Shown here piece after piece: positions 44,798-55,418 of a stretch of 60,251 bases of DNA. Made by a program: the position numbers and the translations under genes. The stretch lies in contig NZ_DS996351.1 of the NCBI RefSeq assembly GCF_000156375.1, forward strand, positions 219,202 to 279,452. The letters are read 5' to 3'. The DNA comes from Desulfovibrio piger ATCC 29098. Lineage in GTDB: Bacteria > Desulfobacterota > Desulfovibrionia > Desulfovibrionales > Desulfovibrionaceae. The notes beneath the pieces were generated by a model. It was not told where the DNA came from. It ran no database searches and worked only from the letters and a program-made list of their open reading frames with translations. How positions within the stretch are numbered: the stretch's first letter is position 1; every line of letters begins with the position of its first letter.

Positions 44798-44830
44798 AAA
44801 AAAAGCCTGTCCCCAAGGACAGGCTTTTTT
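44798..44830. terminator. Bidirectional terminator ending the rpsU-queC operon
   Basis: AAAAAAGCCTGTCC (44799-44812) and GGACAGGCTTTTTT (44817-44830) form a perfect stem with a 4-base loop and a T-run at the 3' side on both strands. It lies just past the minus-strand gene ending at 44853 and isolates the biosynthetic operon's promoter from upstream transcription. Confidence 0.9.
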
Positions 44831-44852
44831 ACGTGCAATGTGTGTGTCGCAG

Positions 44853-45410
44853 CTAATCCGCCGCGATCTCGTACTGGTCCAGTTTGTCCCAGATGGCGGT
44901 GATGACCAGGGCCATGACCGCAGCCAGACGGGCCTGGATCTTCTTCAGGATCTCGGGCGTGATGCGGCTGTCCTCGTCATAGCCCAGGCGGCGGCAGAAG
45001 AGCACGGGGCACTGGTGCTGCTTTTCCTGCGCCAGCAAGGGCATGTAGGCGGCAAAGGGGCCGTCCACGAAGGCATTGAGGCTGTCCTCGGAGACAGGCA
45101 CGGCCTGGGTATGCAGGCTGGCGCCTTCGGCTTTGGCCGTGGCGGCCAGCAGTTCGCCGGTGCGGCGCAGATAGCCCACCAGCACGCTATTGGGCGCGTG
45201 CTGCATGAGCCCGGCCGTGACCGTGGCGTGGACGAAGGCCCGCCACTCGGCGCAGAAGTCGGGCAGGGCGCCGGGCTCCGTCAGGCAGGCTTCGGGGATC
45301 TCCGCACCGAAAGCCAGATTGACGATATGCTCGCGCTTACTGTTGAGCTCAAAGAGGATGCAGGCGGCATCCATGCCCTGGGCGGCGGTCAGTTGTTTCT
45401 TGGCTGCCAT
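44853..45410 (-). CDS. Unknown conserved-looking protein downstream of queC
   Basis: A 185-residue protein I do not recognise. It has no signal peptide or clear membrane segment; the C-terminal part (RLAAVMALVITAIWDKLDQYE) is a hydrophobic helix that could be amphipathic. The start MAAKKQLTAAQG has GAGG 5 bp upstream, 7 bp after the queC stop; the same frame is open further upstream but there reads as antisense-like sequence inside queC. It is the last gene before the terminator and is probably co-expressed with queC, but no function follows from that. Confidence 0.7.
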   Translation of the reverse strand: MAAKKQLTAAQGMDAACILFELNSKREHIVNLAFGAEIPEACLTEPGALPDFCAEWRAFVHATVTAGLMQHAPNSVLVGYLRRTGELLAATAKAEGASLHTQAVPVSEDSLNAFVDGPFAAYMPLLAQEKQHQCPVLFCRRLGYDEDSRITPEILKKIQARLAAVMALVITAIWDKLDQYEIAAD

Positions 45411-45417
45411 GACGGCC

Positions 45418-46146
45418 TCACTTCTGGTGATAGCGGGAAAGATAGACCTCATAGCCGTGGGCGCGCAGCTTGCAGGCCGGGCACCGGCCGCAGCCGTAGC
45501 CCCAGGGATAGCGCTCGCCGCGCGTGCCTTCGTAGCAGGTGTGGCTCTGCTCAAGGATGCAGTCCACCAGCGGCATGCCGCCCAGGTCTTCGGCCAGGCG
45601 CCAGGTATCGGCCTTGTCCAGCCACATGAGCGGCGTATGCAGAACGAAGTGGCTGTCCATGCCGGTATTGAGGGCCACCTGCATGGCCTTGATGCTGTCG
45701 TCGCGGCAGTCCGGGTAACCGGAGGAGTCGCTCTCGCACACGCCCAGCACCAGATGGCGGATATCCTTGCCATAGGCCCAGGCCGCGGCGTGCATGATGA
45801 ACAGCAGGTTGCGGCCCGGCACGAAGGTGTTGGGGATGCCCTCGCCTTCCTGTTCGATAGGCATGTCCGAGGTCAGGGCCGTGTCGGCCAGCTGGCGGAA
45901 CAGGCTAATGTCCAGCAGGGTGTCGGGCCCCAGGCGGTCCTGCCACTCCGGCTTGAGGGCCGCGATGGCGCTGCGGACCTTGCCGCGGCACTCCAGCTCC
46001 ACGGAGTGACGCTGGCCGTAATCGAAGCCCAGCGTGCAGACGCGGGCAAAGCGGGAAAGGGCCCAGGCAAGGCAGGTGGCCGAATCCTGGCCGCCGGAAA
46101 AGATGACCAGGGCCTGCTGGTCGGAAAGGGGAGGCTGATGGGACAT
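45418..46146 (-). CDS. queC: 7-cyano-7-deazaguanine synthase QueC
   Basis: A 242-residue enzyme that converts 7-carboxy-7-deazaguanine to preQ0 with ATP and ammonia, on the way to queuosine in tRNA. The PP-loop is [11 protein letters not shown] near residue 15, FDYGQRH follows, NTFVPGRN is near residue 105, and the C-terminal zinc site is in [13 protein letters not shown]. The start [10 protein letters not shown] is preceded by GGAGG about 11 bp upstream; the longer open frame overlaps the nuclease gene and is less likely. It starts 4 bp after the nuclease stop. Confidence 0.93.
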   Translation of the reverse strand: MSHQPPLSDQQALVIFSGGQDSATCLAWALSRFARVCTLGFDYGQRHSVELECRGKVRSAIAALKPEWQDRLGPDTLLDISLFRQLADTALTSDMPIEQEGEGIPNTFVPGRNLLFIMHAAAWAYGKDIRHLVLGVCESDSSGYPDCRDDSIKAMQVALNTGMDSHFVLHTPLMWLDKADTWRLAEDLGGMPLVDCILEQSHTCYEGTRGERYPWGYGCGRCPACKLRAHGYEVYLSRYHQK

Positions 46147-46150
46147 GATC

Positions 46151-46852
46151 TTATTTTTCCTCCGGCCAGAAGGGGCAGACGCGGGCCGGGGCGTAACCGG
46201 CCATGAAGGCATCCATGAGGGTGCCGAAGTGGATGCGGTTACGGGGCTTCATCTTCTGGGCGTCAGGGCAGTCGGCAGGGAAGAAGCGCAGGGAATTGCG
46301 GTTGCCGGTGTAATTCTTCAGGGCTTCGGGGCGGGAGAGCACCTCGGCCCACATGCCGCGCCGTTCCTTGATGGCCTCGGCCTGCAGGGCCAGCAGCCAG
46401 TCCTGGTACTCCTTGTCCAGCCCCTTGTGGGGATAGAAGAAGGCCGCGCCTTCACGCACCATGATGCCGTTGAGCGAGCGTCCGTCCTTGAGGCGCACGT
46501 CCGCGACGATGCGGCCGTACTTGTCCTTGCCTTCCTTGTCCACGGCAAAGAACCGGACCTCCTGGCCGCGGGCCAGACGGGTGAGCAGCTCCCGCGCTTC
46601 GCGGGCGTAGAACTGGGGCTTGCCCTTGCGCGGCTTGAGCTCCGGCGTATCGATGCCGGCCAGGCGCACGCGGCTGCGGTTGGTCAGCTGCATGGTGTCG
46701 CCGTCCAGACAGGAGGCCACCGAGGTCTTGCCCCGGACGGCGATCTGTTCCAGATGGGGCAGGGCGTCCGTCTGTGCGCGGCCCGTGCCGGGGAAGGCCC
46801 CGGCCACGAGCACGCAGCACAGGAAAAGGATCAGGCAGAGGCTACGCAGCAT
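46151..46852 (-). CDS. Secreted thermonuclease-like (SNase) protein
   Basis: A 233-residue protein with an N-terminal signal segment ([15 protein letters not shown]). An OB-fold staphylococcal-nuclease domain spans about residues 45-165: [34 protein letters not shown] and [10 protein letters not shown], including the usual catalytic Arg and Glu positions. It probably acts on nucleic acid outside the cytoplasm. It lies 2 bp after rpoD in the macromolecular-synthesis operon, an unusual location. The C-terminal 60 residues (with [10 protein letters not shown] and RVCPFWPEE) are outside the domain and unrecognised. Confidence 0.8.
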   Translation of the reverse strand: MLRSLCLILFLCCVLVAGAFPGTGRAQTDALPHLEQIAVRGKTSVASCLDGDTMQLTNRSRVRLAGIDTPELKPRKGKPQFYAREARELLTRLARGQEVRFFAVDKEGKDKYGRIVADVRLKDGRSLNGIMVREGAAFFYPHKGLDKEYQDWLLALQAEAIKERRGMWAEVLSRPEALKNYTGNRNSLRFFPADCPDAQKMKPRNRIHFGTLMDAFMAGYAPARVCPFWPEEK

Positions 46853-46854
46853 GG

Positions 46855-48610
<1,756 letters not shown>

Positions 48611-48624
<14 letters not shown>

Positions 48625-50338
48625 GTCCCTGCTCCAAGGTTTCCTGCAGTGCGCGAAGATATTCCAAATCAGCGGCAAAGTCGCCGGTGCCGGTGTTCTG
48701 CCGCAGGGCGGCCGTCACGGACTGGCGCTGGGTTGCCGCATAATAGGCATCAAGATCATGGCGCAGGGCTGCCAGCTCCCTGTCGCCGTCATCACGGGGG
48801 GCCGCTTCGGCGCCCCGGCAGAAGGACCAGAAATTCTTTTCGCGCTGGTCCAGATGGTAGGGGGCCTCGTCGGAGCCCCATTCTTCGATCTTGTCCCACA
48901 ACTGACGGGCGATGTCCGACTGCAGGGCCAGGTCAGCGCCCAGGTCCCGCAGATCGTCCAGTCGGTCGGGGTAGCGGACCGCATACATCATGATCTGGCG
49001 GTCACGCATGTTCTGTCGCGCCCGGCTGGGGCGCGTGGTCTGTCCGTCAGGGCCGGGACGTCTGCTGTCGGCCAGTCCCTGACGCAATTCCGCCTCGGAA
49101 AGCTGCAAGTGGGTGGCCAGCCGTGACACATAGGGGCTGACCAGCTCCGGCACTTCCACATGGCGCAAAAAATTTTTAGCCCATTCCACGGTCTCGCGCG
49201 GGGCCAGGGCGCGCAGCACGTCCAGACAAAAACGCAGCCCGTCCGGCGCCTGGGCCTGCAGTGCCTCGAAGGCCTCCACGCCCTGCGTGCGCAGCAGGCT
49301 GTCGATGTCCTCGCCTTCGGGCATCAGGACCACGGTGCAGGCCAGACCGCGGGTGAGCAGCATCTCGCAGGAGCGCAGGGCGGCCTTGCGGCCGGCGCGG
49401 TCCCCGTCGAACAGCAGGGTGAGCTGCGAGGTAAAGCCCGAAAGGCGCTTGATCTGGTCCGGGGTCAGGGCGGTGCCCAGCACGCCCACGGCATTGTCGT
49501 AGCCGAACTGGTGCAGGGTCAGCACATCCATGTAGCCCTCGGTCAAAAGGGCCCGTCCCTTTACAGTAATGCCTTTTCTGGCCTGGGCAAGACCGTAAAG
49601 ATGTTCTCCTTTCTTGTAGATGGGCGTATCGGAGCTGTTGATGTACTTGGCTTCGTCCTCGTCCGCGATGATGCGCCCGCCAAAGGCGATGACCTGGTTG
49701 GAAAGGTTCTTGATGGGAAAGATGAGGCGGCCCCGGAAACGGTCATAGACCGAGCCCCGGTCCGAACGTCCCACCAGTCCGGCCTCGGCGGCCAGGCGCA
49801 TGTCGTAGCCCGCGCGCTGCAGGGCCAGATCCAGCGAATGCCAGTCGCGCCGCGCCCATCCCAGACCGAAACGTTCCACGATCTCCGGGCTCAGGCCGCG
49901 CCGCTGTATGTAGGCCCGGCACTCCTCGGCTTCCGGGCTTTTTAGGGCCGCGGCAAAGTGGGCCGCCGCCAGCTCGTACATGCGCAGCATGGTCTGGCGG
50001 GAAGAACGCCGCTGTCGGTCCTCTTCCTGCCGTTTTTTGTCAACGGGCCCGCGCTCCAGGGTGATGCCGGCCTCGGCGGCCAGCTGCTCCAGGGTCTCGC
50101 GGAAATCCAGGCCGTTGATCCGGCCGTAGAAATCGAAGATGTCCCCGGACGCCTGGCAGCCGAAACAGTAGAACAGGCCCTGTTCCTCGTTGACCGAGAA
50201 ACTGGGCTTGGTCTCCTGATGGAAGGGGCAGGGCGCCACCCAGCGCGGCCCGTTACGCTTGAGATCCACGTAACGGCGCACGATATCCGTGATGTTGAGC
50301 CGCTCCTTGATGGCGCGGATGGCATCTCTGGACTGCAT
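48611..50338 (-). CDS. dnaG: DNA primase DnaG
   Basis: A 575-residue primase that makes RNA primers at the replication fork. The CHC2-type zinc-binding domain is [13 protein letters not shown]...YCFGC (about residues 38-62). The catalytic core follows with the TOPRIM motif LTEGYMDVL (about 262) and acidic FDGDRAG (about 310). The C-terminal helicase-binding region is weakly conserved, as usual. It sits in the classic rpsU-dnaG-rpoD context, here with yqeY and mutS2 inserted. Confidence 0.96.
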
Positions 50339-50366
50339 GAGGCCCCCGCCGGACTGCCCGGCTGTG

Positions 50367-52748
50367 CTAGCGCAGGTTGACGATGGTCATGCCATCGCCG
50401 CCGCGATCCTCCGGAGCGGTGGCAAAACGGGCCACGGCCGGGAAGGAGCGCAGGAAATCATGGATCTGGCGACGCAGGGCGCCGGTGCCGCGGCCGTGCA
50501 CGATCTCCACTTCACTGAAGCCGGAAAGCAGGGCCTTGTCCAGGAAGCGTTCCACTTCGGCCTGGGCCTGGTCGGCACGCATGCCGCGCAGGTCGAGGCG
50601 CAGGGCGGGCGCATCGTCGTTGGCGATGGCGGCCTTGACCGGGGAGACGCGCTGCGGCGCACGGGGGGCCGCAGCCTGGGCGGACTGGCCGCTCTGGCGC
50701 ACGTCCTTCATGGCGGCCCACAGGCTCACGCCGTTGAGGTCCACGCGCACGCGCTTGCGGCGTTCATCTACGTCGGTCACCACGCCGCGCTTGTTGAACA
50801 CGGTATGGAAGACCTGCTGGCCGGGCGCGAAATGTTCGATCTGCGGCAGCACCGAGGTCTCTTCCTGCACCACGGGCGCGGCCAGATCGGCACGCAGGCG
50901 CGACATTTCCTTCAGGGCCTGCTTGTGCGTGGCGCGGCCTTCCTTCCAGGCGCGCATGAGCTCGCCGGCCTTGGCGCGCACTTCGTCATGCAGGCGCAGG
51001 CGTTCCTTCTCGGTCTTCTCGCGCATGATCTGGGTGTCGCGGCGGGCCTTCTCCTGCTCCTGGCGCAGGCGGGCGATCTCCTGTTCGCGTTCGGCGGCCA
51101 GGGCATTGAGGCGGCCCAGCAGGGCGCTGGTGTCCTGCCCGTCCTGCAGGAGGTAATGTTCCGCACGGCGCAGGATGCTTTTCGGCAGGCCATGCTCGCG
51201 CGCCACGTCCAGGGCCTGGCTGGCGCCCACCTGATCGTAGGCCAGTTTGAAAAGGGGCTTCTTGCTCTGCGGGTCGAAGAGCACCGAAGCGGCCCGCGCG
51301 CCTTCGCGCGACAGGGCATAGGTCTTGAGGGCCGGGAAGTGGGTGGCGGCCAGCACGAAGGTCTGCTTGTCCAGCAGGCCGTCCAGCACGCCCTGGGCCA
51401 GGGCAGCGCCCTGGGCGGGGTCGGTACCGGCGCCGAATTCGTCCAGCAGCACGAGTCCGGTGCTGTCCAGATGCTTCCAGGCCTTGGCCAGATGCTGGAT
51501 CTGGGCCGTGAAGGTGGAAACGTTGTCTTCCAGGCTCTGTTCGTCACCGATGAAGGCATCCACACGGCCGAACCAGGGCAGGTGCGAACCGGCGGCCGCG
51601 GGCACGGGCAGGCCGCTCAGGGTCATGGCCACGCACAGGCCCAGGGTCTTGAGGCAGACGGTCTTGCCGCCGGCGTTGCCGCCGGTGATGATGAGGGCCC
51701 GCTCGCCGGGACGCAGCACGATGTCCAGAGGACGCACCTGCTGCAGGCCGCCGTTCTTGCCGCGTTCGTCCTTGCGCTGGCGCAGGCTGACCAGGGCCAG
51801 CAGGGGATGGCGGGTCTCCAGCAGGCAGACGCCTTCCTCCACGGGCGAGAGCGGCACGCAGCGGCCGTCGTATTCGGCGGCCAGACGGCGCTTGGCCTGC
51901 AGGACGTCCAGCTGGGCCAGCAGTTCCAGGGCGGCACGCGCCCCGGGCAGTTCGGCCAGCAGCAGGCTGCGCAGATAGGCCAGCACCTTGTGCTCTTCCT
52001 CGCGCTCCTCGCGCTTCAGCTCCTGGAGGCGGTTGTTGATCTCCACCAGGAACATGGGCTCGAAATAGCAGGTCTCGCCGGTCTGGGACCAGTCATGGAT
52101 GATGCCCTGCATGCGGCCCTTGAAGTTGGCCTTGAGGGGCAGCACGTAGCGGTCCGAGGACAGGGTCATGAACTCGTCCTGCAGCCAGGCCAGCATGTTG
52201 TACTGCATGGCGTAGTCCTTGACCCGGCGCATGCAGTTCTGGTGCAGGCGGCGCAGTTCGCTGCGCACCTGGAAGAGTTCGGGCGAGCTCTCGTCGCGGA
52301 TCAGGCCGTCATCGGAGATGCAGCGCAGCAGGGCCGCCGTGAGCTGCACGGGCAGCGGCGTCTCCTGGGCCAGGGCCAGCAGGTGGGGCCACTGGTCCTC
52401 GGCTTCGGGCAGGGCGATGGAGGCATGGGCGGCCTTGGCCAGCCGCAGCATCTCGCGTAGGGCCCAGAAGGCATCGGTATCGGGCTGCAGGCCGGGCTTT
52501 TCGGCCACCCGCAGGAAGGCGCCCACATCGGGGAAGGACCCCAGGGCAAAGCCGCCCTCGCCCATGGGACGGGCGGCCCAGACGGCGGATTCGTCATACA
52601 GGCGCGCCGCATGGGTGACGGCGGCGGCGTCTTCCAGCGGACGCAGCTCGAGAGCACGCTCGCGACCGGCCGGGGAAAGGCACAGGCTGGCGAGGTGCTC
52701 CGTGATCTGCGGGAATTCGAGCGCGTGGAGAGTACGGCTGTGGATCAT
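50367..52748 (-). CDS. mutS2: MutS2-family endonuclease/ATPase
   Basis: A 793-residue MutS2. The N-terminal clamp and core regions lead to the ATPase with Walker A in ITGGNAGGKTVCLKTLG (about residues 343-360) and Walker B in LVLLDEFGAGTDP (about 425). A long coiled-coil follows (about 530-600), and the C-terminal Smr nuclease domain has LDLRGMRADQA and EIVHGRGTGALR. It lacks the mismatch-binding N-terminal domain of MutS. MutS2 proteins are linked to recombination control and ribosome rescue. It starts 7 bp after yqeY. Confidence 0.94.
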   Translation of the reverse strand: MIHSRTLHALEFPQITEHLASLCLSPAGRERALELRPLEDAAAVTHAARLYDESAVWAARPMGEGGFALGSFPDVGAFLRVAEKPGLQPDTDAFWALREMLRLAKAAHASIALPEAEDQWPHLLALAQETPLPVQLTAALLRCISDDGLIRDESSPELFQVRSELRRLHQNCMRRVKDYAMQYNMLAWLQDEFMTLSSDRYVLPLKANFKGRMQGIIHDWSQTGETCYFEPMFLVEINNRLQELKREEREEEHKVLAYLRSLLLAELPGARAALELLAQLDVLQAKRRLAAEYDGRCVPLSPVEEGVCLLETRHPLLALVSLRQRKDERGKNGGLQQVRPLDIVLRPGERALIITGGNAGGKTVCLKTLGLCVAMTLSGLPVPAAAGSHLPWFGRVDAFIGDEQSLEDNVSTFTAQIQHLAKAWKHLDSTGLVLLDEFGAGTDPAQGAALAQGVLDGLLDKQTFVLAATHFPALKTYALSREGARAASVLFDPQSKKPLFKLAYDQVGASQALDVAREHGLPKSILRRAEHYLLQDGQDTSALLGRLNALAAEREQEIARLRQEQEKARRDTQIMREKTEKERLRLHDEVRAKAGELMRAWKEGRATHKQALKEMSRLRADLAAPVVQEETSVLPQIEHFAPGQQVFHTVFNKRGVVTDVDERRKRVRVDLNGVSLWAAMKDVRQSGQSAQAAAPRAPQRVSPVKAAIANDDAPALRLDLRGMRADQAQAEVERFLDKALLSGFSEVEIVHGRGTGALRRQIHDFLRSFPAVARFATAPEDRGGDGMTIVNLR

Positions 52749-52755
52749 GAGGCTC

Positions 52756-53211
52756 TTAGGCGGTCAGGCGGGCCTTGACGGCGGCGGAAAGGGCCTTGCC
52801 GTCCACACGGCCCTTGTGGGTGGCCATGATGGCGGAGATGACCTTGCCCATCTCGCGGGGCGAGGTGGCGCCCACTTCGGCGATGGTGGCATCGATGAGG
52901 GCGGTCAGCTCTTCTTCGGTCAGGGGCTTGGGCAGATAGCTCTGGATGACGGCCAGTTCGGCGGCTTCCTTGTCGGCCAGATCCTGACGGCCGGCGGTGG
53001 TGTACTGCTCGATGGAGTCCTGACGCTGCTTGCCTTCCTTGATGATGAGGTCGAGCATCTCGGCATCGTCCAGGGTGCCGCCGGGACGGCACAGGTCCAC
53101 CAGACGGTTCTTGACGGCGGTCTTGAGCAGGCGCAGGACGGTCAGACGCACGGCGTCCTTGGCCTTGTAGGCCTGGACGTAATCTTTTTCGATAGTTTCA
53201 AACAGGCTCAT
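52756..53211 (-). CDS. GatB/YqeY-domain protein
   Basis: A 151-residue YqeY protein, similar to the tail of the GatB amidotransferase subunit: LRLLKTAVKN near the N-terminus, DDAEMLDLIIKEGKQRQDSIEQY in the middle, then SYLPKPLTEEEL and GKVISAIMATHKGRVDGK. It may bind tRNA or assist translation; the exact role is not established. It lies between rpsU and mutS2 in the macromolecular-synthesis operon, a placement also common in other bacteria. Confidence 0.9.
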   Translation of the reverse strand: MSLFETIEKDYVQAYKAKDAVRLTVLRLLKTAVKNRLVDLCRPGGTLDDAEMLDLIIKEGKQRQDSIEQYTTAGRQDLADKEAAELAVIQSYLPKPLTEEELTALIDATIAEVGATSPREMGKVISAIMATHKGRVDGKALSAAVKARLTA

Positions 53212-53241
53212 GGCGTTGGGATGGGTAGGGGGTGAAAAGAG

Positions 53242-53276
53242 GAACTGCGGAAGACCACGAGGGCCTTCCGCAGTTC
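53242..53276 (-). other. Hairpin between rpsU and yqeY
   Basis: GAACTGCGGAAG (53242-53253) pairs perfectly with 53265-53276 (12 bp, 11-base loop). On the minus strand a short, imperfect T-run follows (CCTCTTTT). It fits an intra-operon attenuator or processing site that lets rpsU be made in excess over the genes downstream. Confidence 0.65.
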
Positions 53277-53301
53277 AAAGGTGACGTGCAAGGCCTGAGA
53301 A

Positions 53302-53505
53302 CTAGGCCATGTTCATCTTTCTGATTTTCTTCATCAGGCGCTTACGGGCAGCAGCCTTCTTCTTCTTGCGCATCACGCTGGGCTTTTCGTAGTGCTGGCG
53401 CTTTTTCATTTCGGACAGCACACCGGCCTTTTCCACCTGCTTCTTGAAGCGGCGCAGCGCGATATCGAAGTTGTAATCGTCTTCGTTCAGAAACACTCCG
53501 GGCAC
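53302..53505 (-). CDS. rpsU: Ribosomal protein bS21, GTG start
   Basis: A 67-residue small-subunit protein with the typical body [16 protein letters not shown]...[13 protein letters not shown] and a lysine/arginine-rich C-terminus. I place the start at the GTG at 53505, giving PGVFLNEDD as in other bS21 proteins, with AGGAGGGGG about 8 bp upstream. A GTG at 53514 is in frame but is almost on top of the binding site. First gene of the rpsU-yqeY-mutS2-dnaG-rpoD operon. The 150 bases upstream hold a series of hairpins. Confidence 0.95.
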   Translation of the reverse strand: MPGVFLNEDDYNFDIALRRFKKQVEKAGVLSEMKKRQHYEKPSVMRKKKKAAARKRLMKKIRKMNMA

Positions 53506-53531
53506 GAATATCACCCCCTCCTGCGAGAGCT

Positions 53532-53583
53532 CCGGCCAGGCCGGGCAATGACGCGGGCGTCATTCGACCTTGTTTACAAGGTC
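53532..53583 (-). promoter_or_regulatory. Triple-hairpin leader of rpsU
   Basis: Three perfect inverted repeats lie side by side: CCGGCC-A-GGCCGG (53532-53544), TGACGC-GG-GCGTCA (53549-53562) and GACCTTGT-TT-ACAAGGTC (53566-53583). All are in the sequence just upstream of rpsU. A possible promoter (TTGCCT-N17-TACAAG on the minus strand, near 53590-53625) lies further upstream, so they would be part of the mRNA leader. Autoregulation by bS21 or a regulator binding site are both possible. Confidence 0.5.
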
Positions 53584-53699
53584 AAGGACAGTCTTGTAGT
53601 CCTGATGCCCAAAAAAGGCAAGCATTTTTTTACAGGACACGTAAAGGAGAGGGCAGCGGGCGCGGGCCCCTGCCGGAAGGTGCCGAAAGGACGGAAAGG

Positions 53700-54104
53700 C
53701 TACTCGGCGTCGGTATCGTCTTCTTCGCAGGCGTCGAAGACGCTTTCCTGCATGTCCAGCAGCAGCTCCACATAGCGGCGCAGGTTGCTGCGGAAGAGTT
53801 CCGGCGTGGCCAGGCCTTCCACACAGAAGCGGATCTCGAAGCATTCGTCCTCGATCTCGCCGATGTAGGCCTTGGCGATCCGGTATTCGCGGGAGGCTTC
53901 GGAAGCGGCGCTGTAGAAAAGCTCCAGCTGATCCATGTCGTCCACTTCGAAGGCGCAGACCAGAGAGAAGAAGTCCTTGTCTTCCTCGTCGAGGATGAGG
54001 GAAAGGGAGATCTCGCCCGCGAGGAAGGAGATGTCGCCGTCTTCGTCGATCTCAGGCTGGAAGCCTTCTTCAGCCAGGGCATCGAAACAGAATTTCTTGT
54101 CCAT
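53700..54104 (-). CDS. Unknown acidic protein, YbjN/CesT-chaperone-like at most
   Basis: A 134-residue, very acidic protein with alternating beta-type segments (ISFLAGEISLSLIL, FFSLVCAFEV), two helices (AASEASREYRIAK, LFRSNLRRYVELLLDMQ) and an Asp/Glu C-terminal tail. The pattern (helix, strands, helix) is reminiscent of YbjN or type III chaperone-like folds, but I am not certain. The start MDKKFCFDAL has AAGGA upstream. It lies between the rpsU leader and the HU gene, separated from the latter by a terminator. Confidence 0.6.
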   Translation of the reverse strand: MDKKFCFDALAEEGFQPEIDEDGDISFLAGEISLSLILDEEDKDFFSLVCAFEVDDMDQLELFYSAASEASREYRIAKAYIGEIEDECFEIRFCVEGLATPELFRSNLRRYVELLLDMQESVFDACEEDDTDAE

Positions 54105-54177
54105 GAGGGTGATCCTTTTCCCGGCGTGGCCGGGGACGGGGCTTGGCGGTCCTGGGGACCATGAGGAGGCGGCGGAG

Positions 54178-54213
54178 AAAAGATAAAACAGGCGGGGCCT
54201 GTTTTATCTTTTC
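54178..54213. terminator. Terminator downstream of HU
   Basis: A perfect 16-bp stem, AAAAGATAAAACAGGC (54178-54193) with 54197-54212, has a GGG loop and T-rich ends on both strands. It lies 18 bp past the stop codon of the minus-strand HU gene. Confidence 0.88.
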
Positions 54214-54230
54214 CGGAAAATGGGGGTCGG

Positions 54231-54503
54231 CTAGTCGAGGGCGTCCTTGAGCATCTTGCCGGGACGGAATTTCACCATCTTGCAGGCGGGGATGGTCAGG
54301 GTCTCGCCGGTACGGGGGTTGCGGCCCTGGCGTTCCTTGCGGGTCTCCACCACGAAGGTACCGAAACCGGTCAGGGTCAGCCTGTCGTCCTTGGCCAGGG
54401 ATTCTTCCACAGAAGCCAGGAAGGCATTGAGCGCGCGTTCGGCAGCGGCTTTGGTCAGATTGGCCTTGGCGGCAATCTTTTCAACCAGGTCAGCCTTGGT
54501 CAT
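54231..54503 (-). CDS. HU-family DNA-binding protein
   Basis: A 90-residue histone-like protein of normal HU length: [11 protein letters not shown] at the N-terminus, [15 protein letters not shown] leading into the DNA-binding beta-arm ([13 protein letters not shown]) and [13 protein letters not shown] at the end. It bends and compacts DNA as a dimer. AGGAGG lies 7 bp before the start. It is monocistronic by appearance, with a strong terminator after it. Confidence 0.95.
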   Translation of the reverse strand: MTKADLVEKIAAKANLTKAAAERALNAFLASVEESLAKDDRLTLTGFGTFVVETRKERQGRNPRTGETLTIPACKMVKFRPGKMLKDALD

Positions 54504-54599
54504 TGGGATATCCTCCTCATCTCGTCAGTGATACGCCATGTCCGCCGCGGGGCGGATCCCCTCTGGCGTGTTGTTTTTGTAAAACTACCTGTCAGGCAA

Positions 54600-55418
54600 T
54601 CAGTTTTTCAAGGGGTTGTCAAGCAAGGAAGCCCCGAAACGGCTGATATGCTGAAAGTCCGCCACCGTGAGCTGTTCCGGCCGCAGGGTGGGCGTGATGC
54701 CGGCCTGTTCGATGGCTGCGGAAAGCCACGGTGCCAGCGGGCAGCGCCGGGCGATGCTGCCCAGCTGCTTGCGGCGCTGCTGGAAGCAGACCTTGATGAC
54801 CAGGGCCAGCAGATCAGGGCGGTCTGGGCGCTGGTCCAGGGGCAGGGGCTCGAAGGAGAGCACGGCGGAATCCACCTTGGGCGGCGGGCTGAAGGCGCCG
54901 GGGCCCACGATGAACTCCATGCACGGCCGGGCAAAGCTCTGCACCCAGACCGACAGGGCCCCGTAATGGCCGTTGCCCGGCCCGGCGGCCAGGCGCTGGC
55001 CCACTTCCTTCTGGACCATGAAGGCCGCCCGTACCAGGCCCGTGGCGCGGGAGAACAGGTCCCACATCATGGGCGAGGCCACGTTGTAGGGCAGGTTGCC
55101 GATGATCTTCCACGGATTGTCGGGCGTGATGCGGCTCCAGTCGAAGCGCAGGGCGTCCGTCAGCACGGCCTGGGTACGCGCCGAGCCCAGGCGCTGGCGT
55201 TCGGCGGCCCAGTGGCTGTCCTTTTCCAGCAGCACCAGACGGGCATGGGGCTGGGCCTCGATGGCGCGGGTCAGGGCGCCGGGGCCGGGGCCGATCTCGA
55301 TGACGTTGTCCGTGTCCTTGGGCAGCAGCAGGGAGGCGATGCGGTTGCAGATGCTCTCATGCCGCAAGAAGTGCTGGCCCAGACTTTTCTTGGCCTTGGG
55401 TTGGGTGCTTTCGTTCAT
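54600..55418 (-). CDS. ksgA: 16S rRNA dimethyladenosine transferase KsgA/RsmA
   Basis: A 272-residue enzyme that dimethylates two adjacent adenines near the 3' end of 16S rRNA. It shows KSLGQHFL at the N-terminus, SAM motif VIEIGPGPGALT (about residues 40-50), the catalytic IIGNLPYNVASP (about 105-116) and FSPPPKVDSAV. Its start overlaps the EF-G paralogue stop by one base (TGATG), so both ribosome-related genes are translationally coupled. Confidence 0.95.
   Translation of the reverse strand: MNESTQPKAKKSLGQHFLRHESICNRIASLLLPKDTDNVIEIGPGPGALTRAIEAQPHARLVLLEKDSHWAAERQRLGSARTQAVLTDALRFDWSRITPDNPWKIIGNLPYNVASPMMWDLFSRATGLVRAAFMVQKEVGQRLAAGPGNGHYGALSVWVQSFARPCMEFIVGPGAFSPPPKVDSAVLSFEPLPLDQRPDRPDLLALVIKVCFQQRRKQLGSIARRCPLAPWLSAAIEQAGITPTLRPEQLTVADFQHISRFGASLLDNPLKN

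Noticed and set aside
44400..44816. A 138-residue minus-strand frame upstream of the biosynthetic operon
   Set aside because: It crosses the terminator and the promoter, has no binding site and low-complexity Ser/Pro/Leu sequence; only its last 31 codons are mentioned as a possible leader peptide.
46147..46212. N-terminal extension of QueC
   Set aside because: It would overlap the nuclease gene's coding end; MSHQPP has GGAGG upstream and a normal family length.
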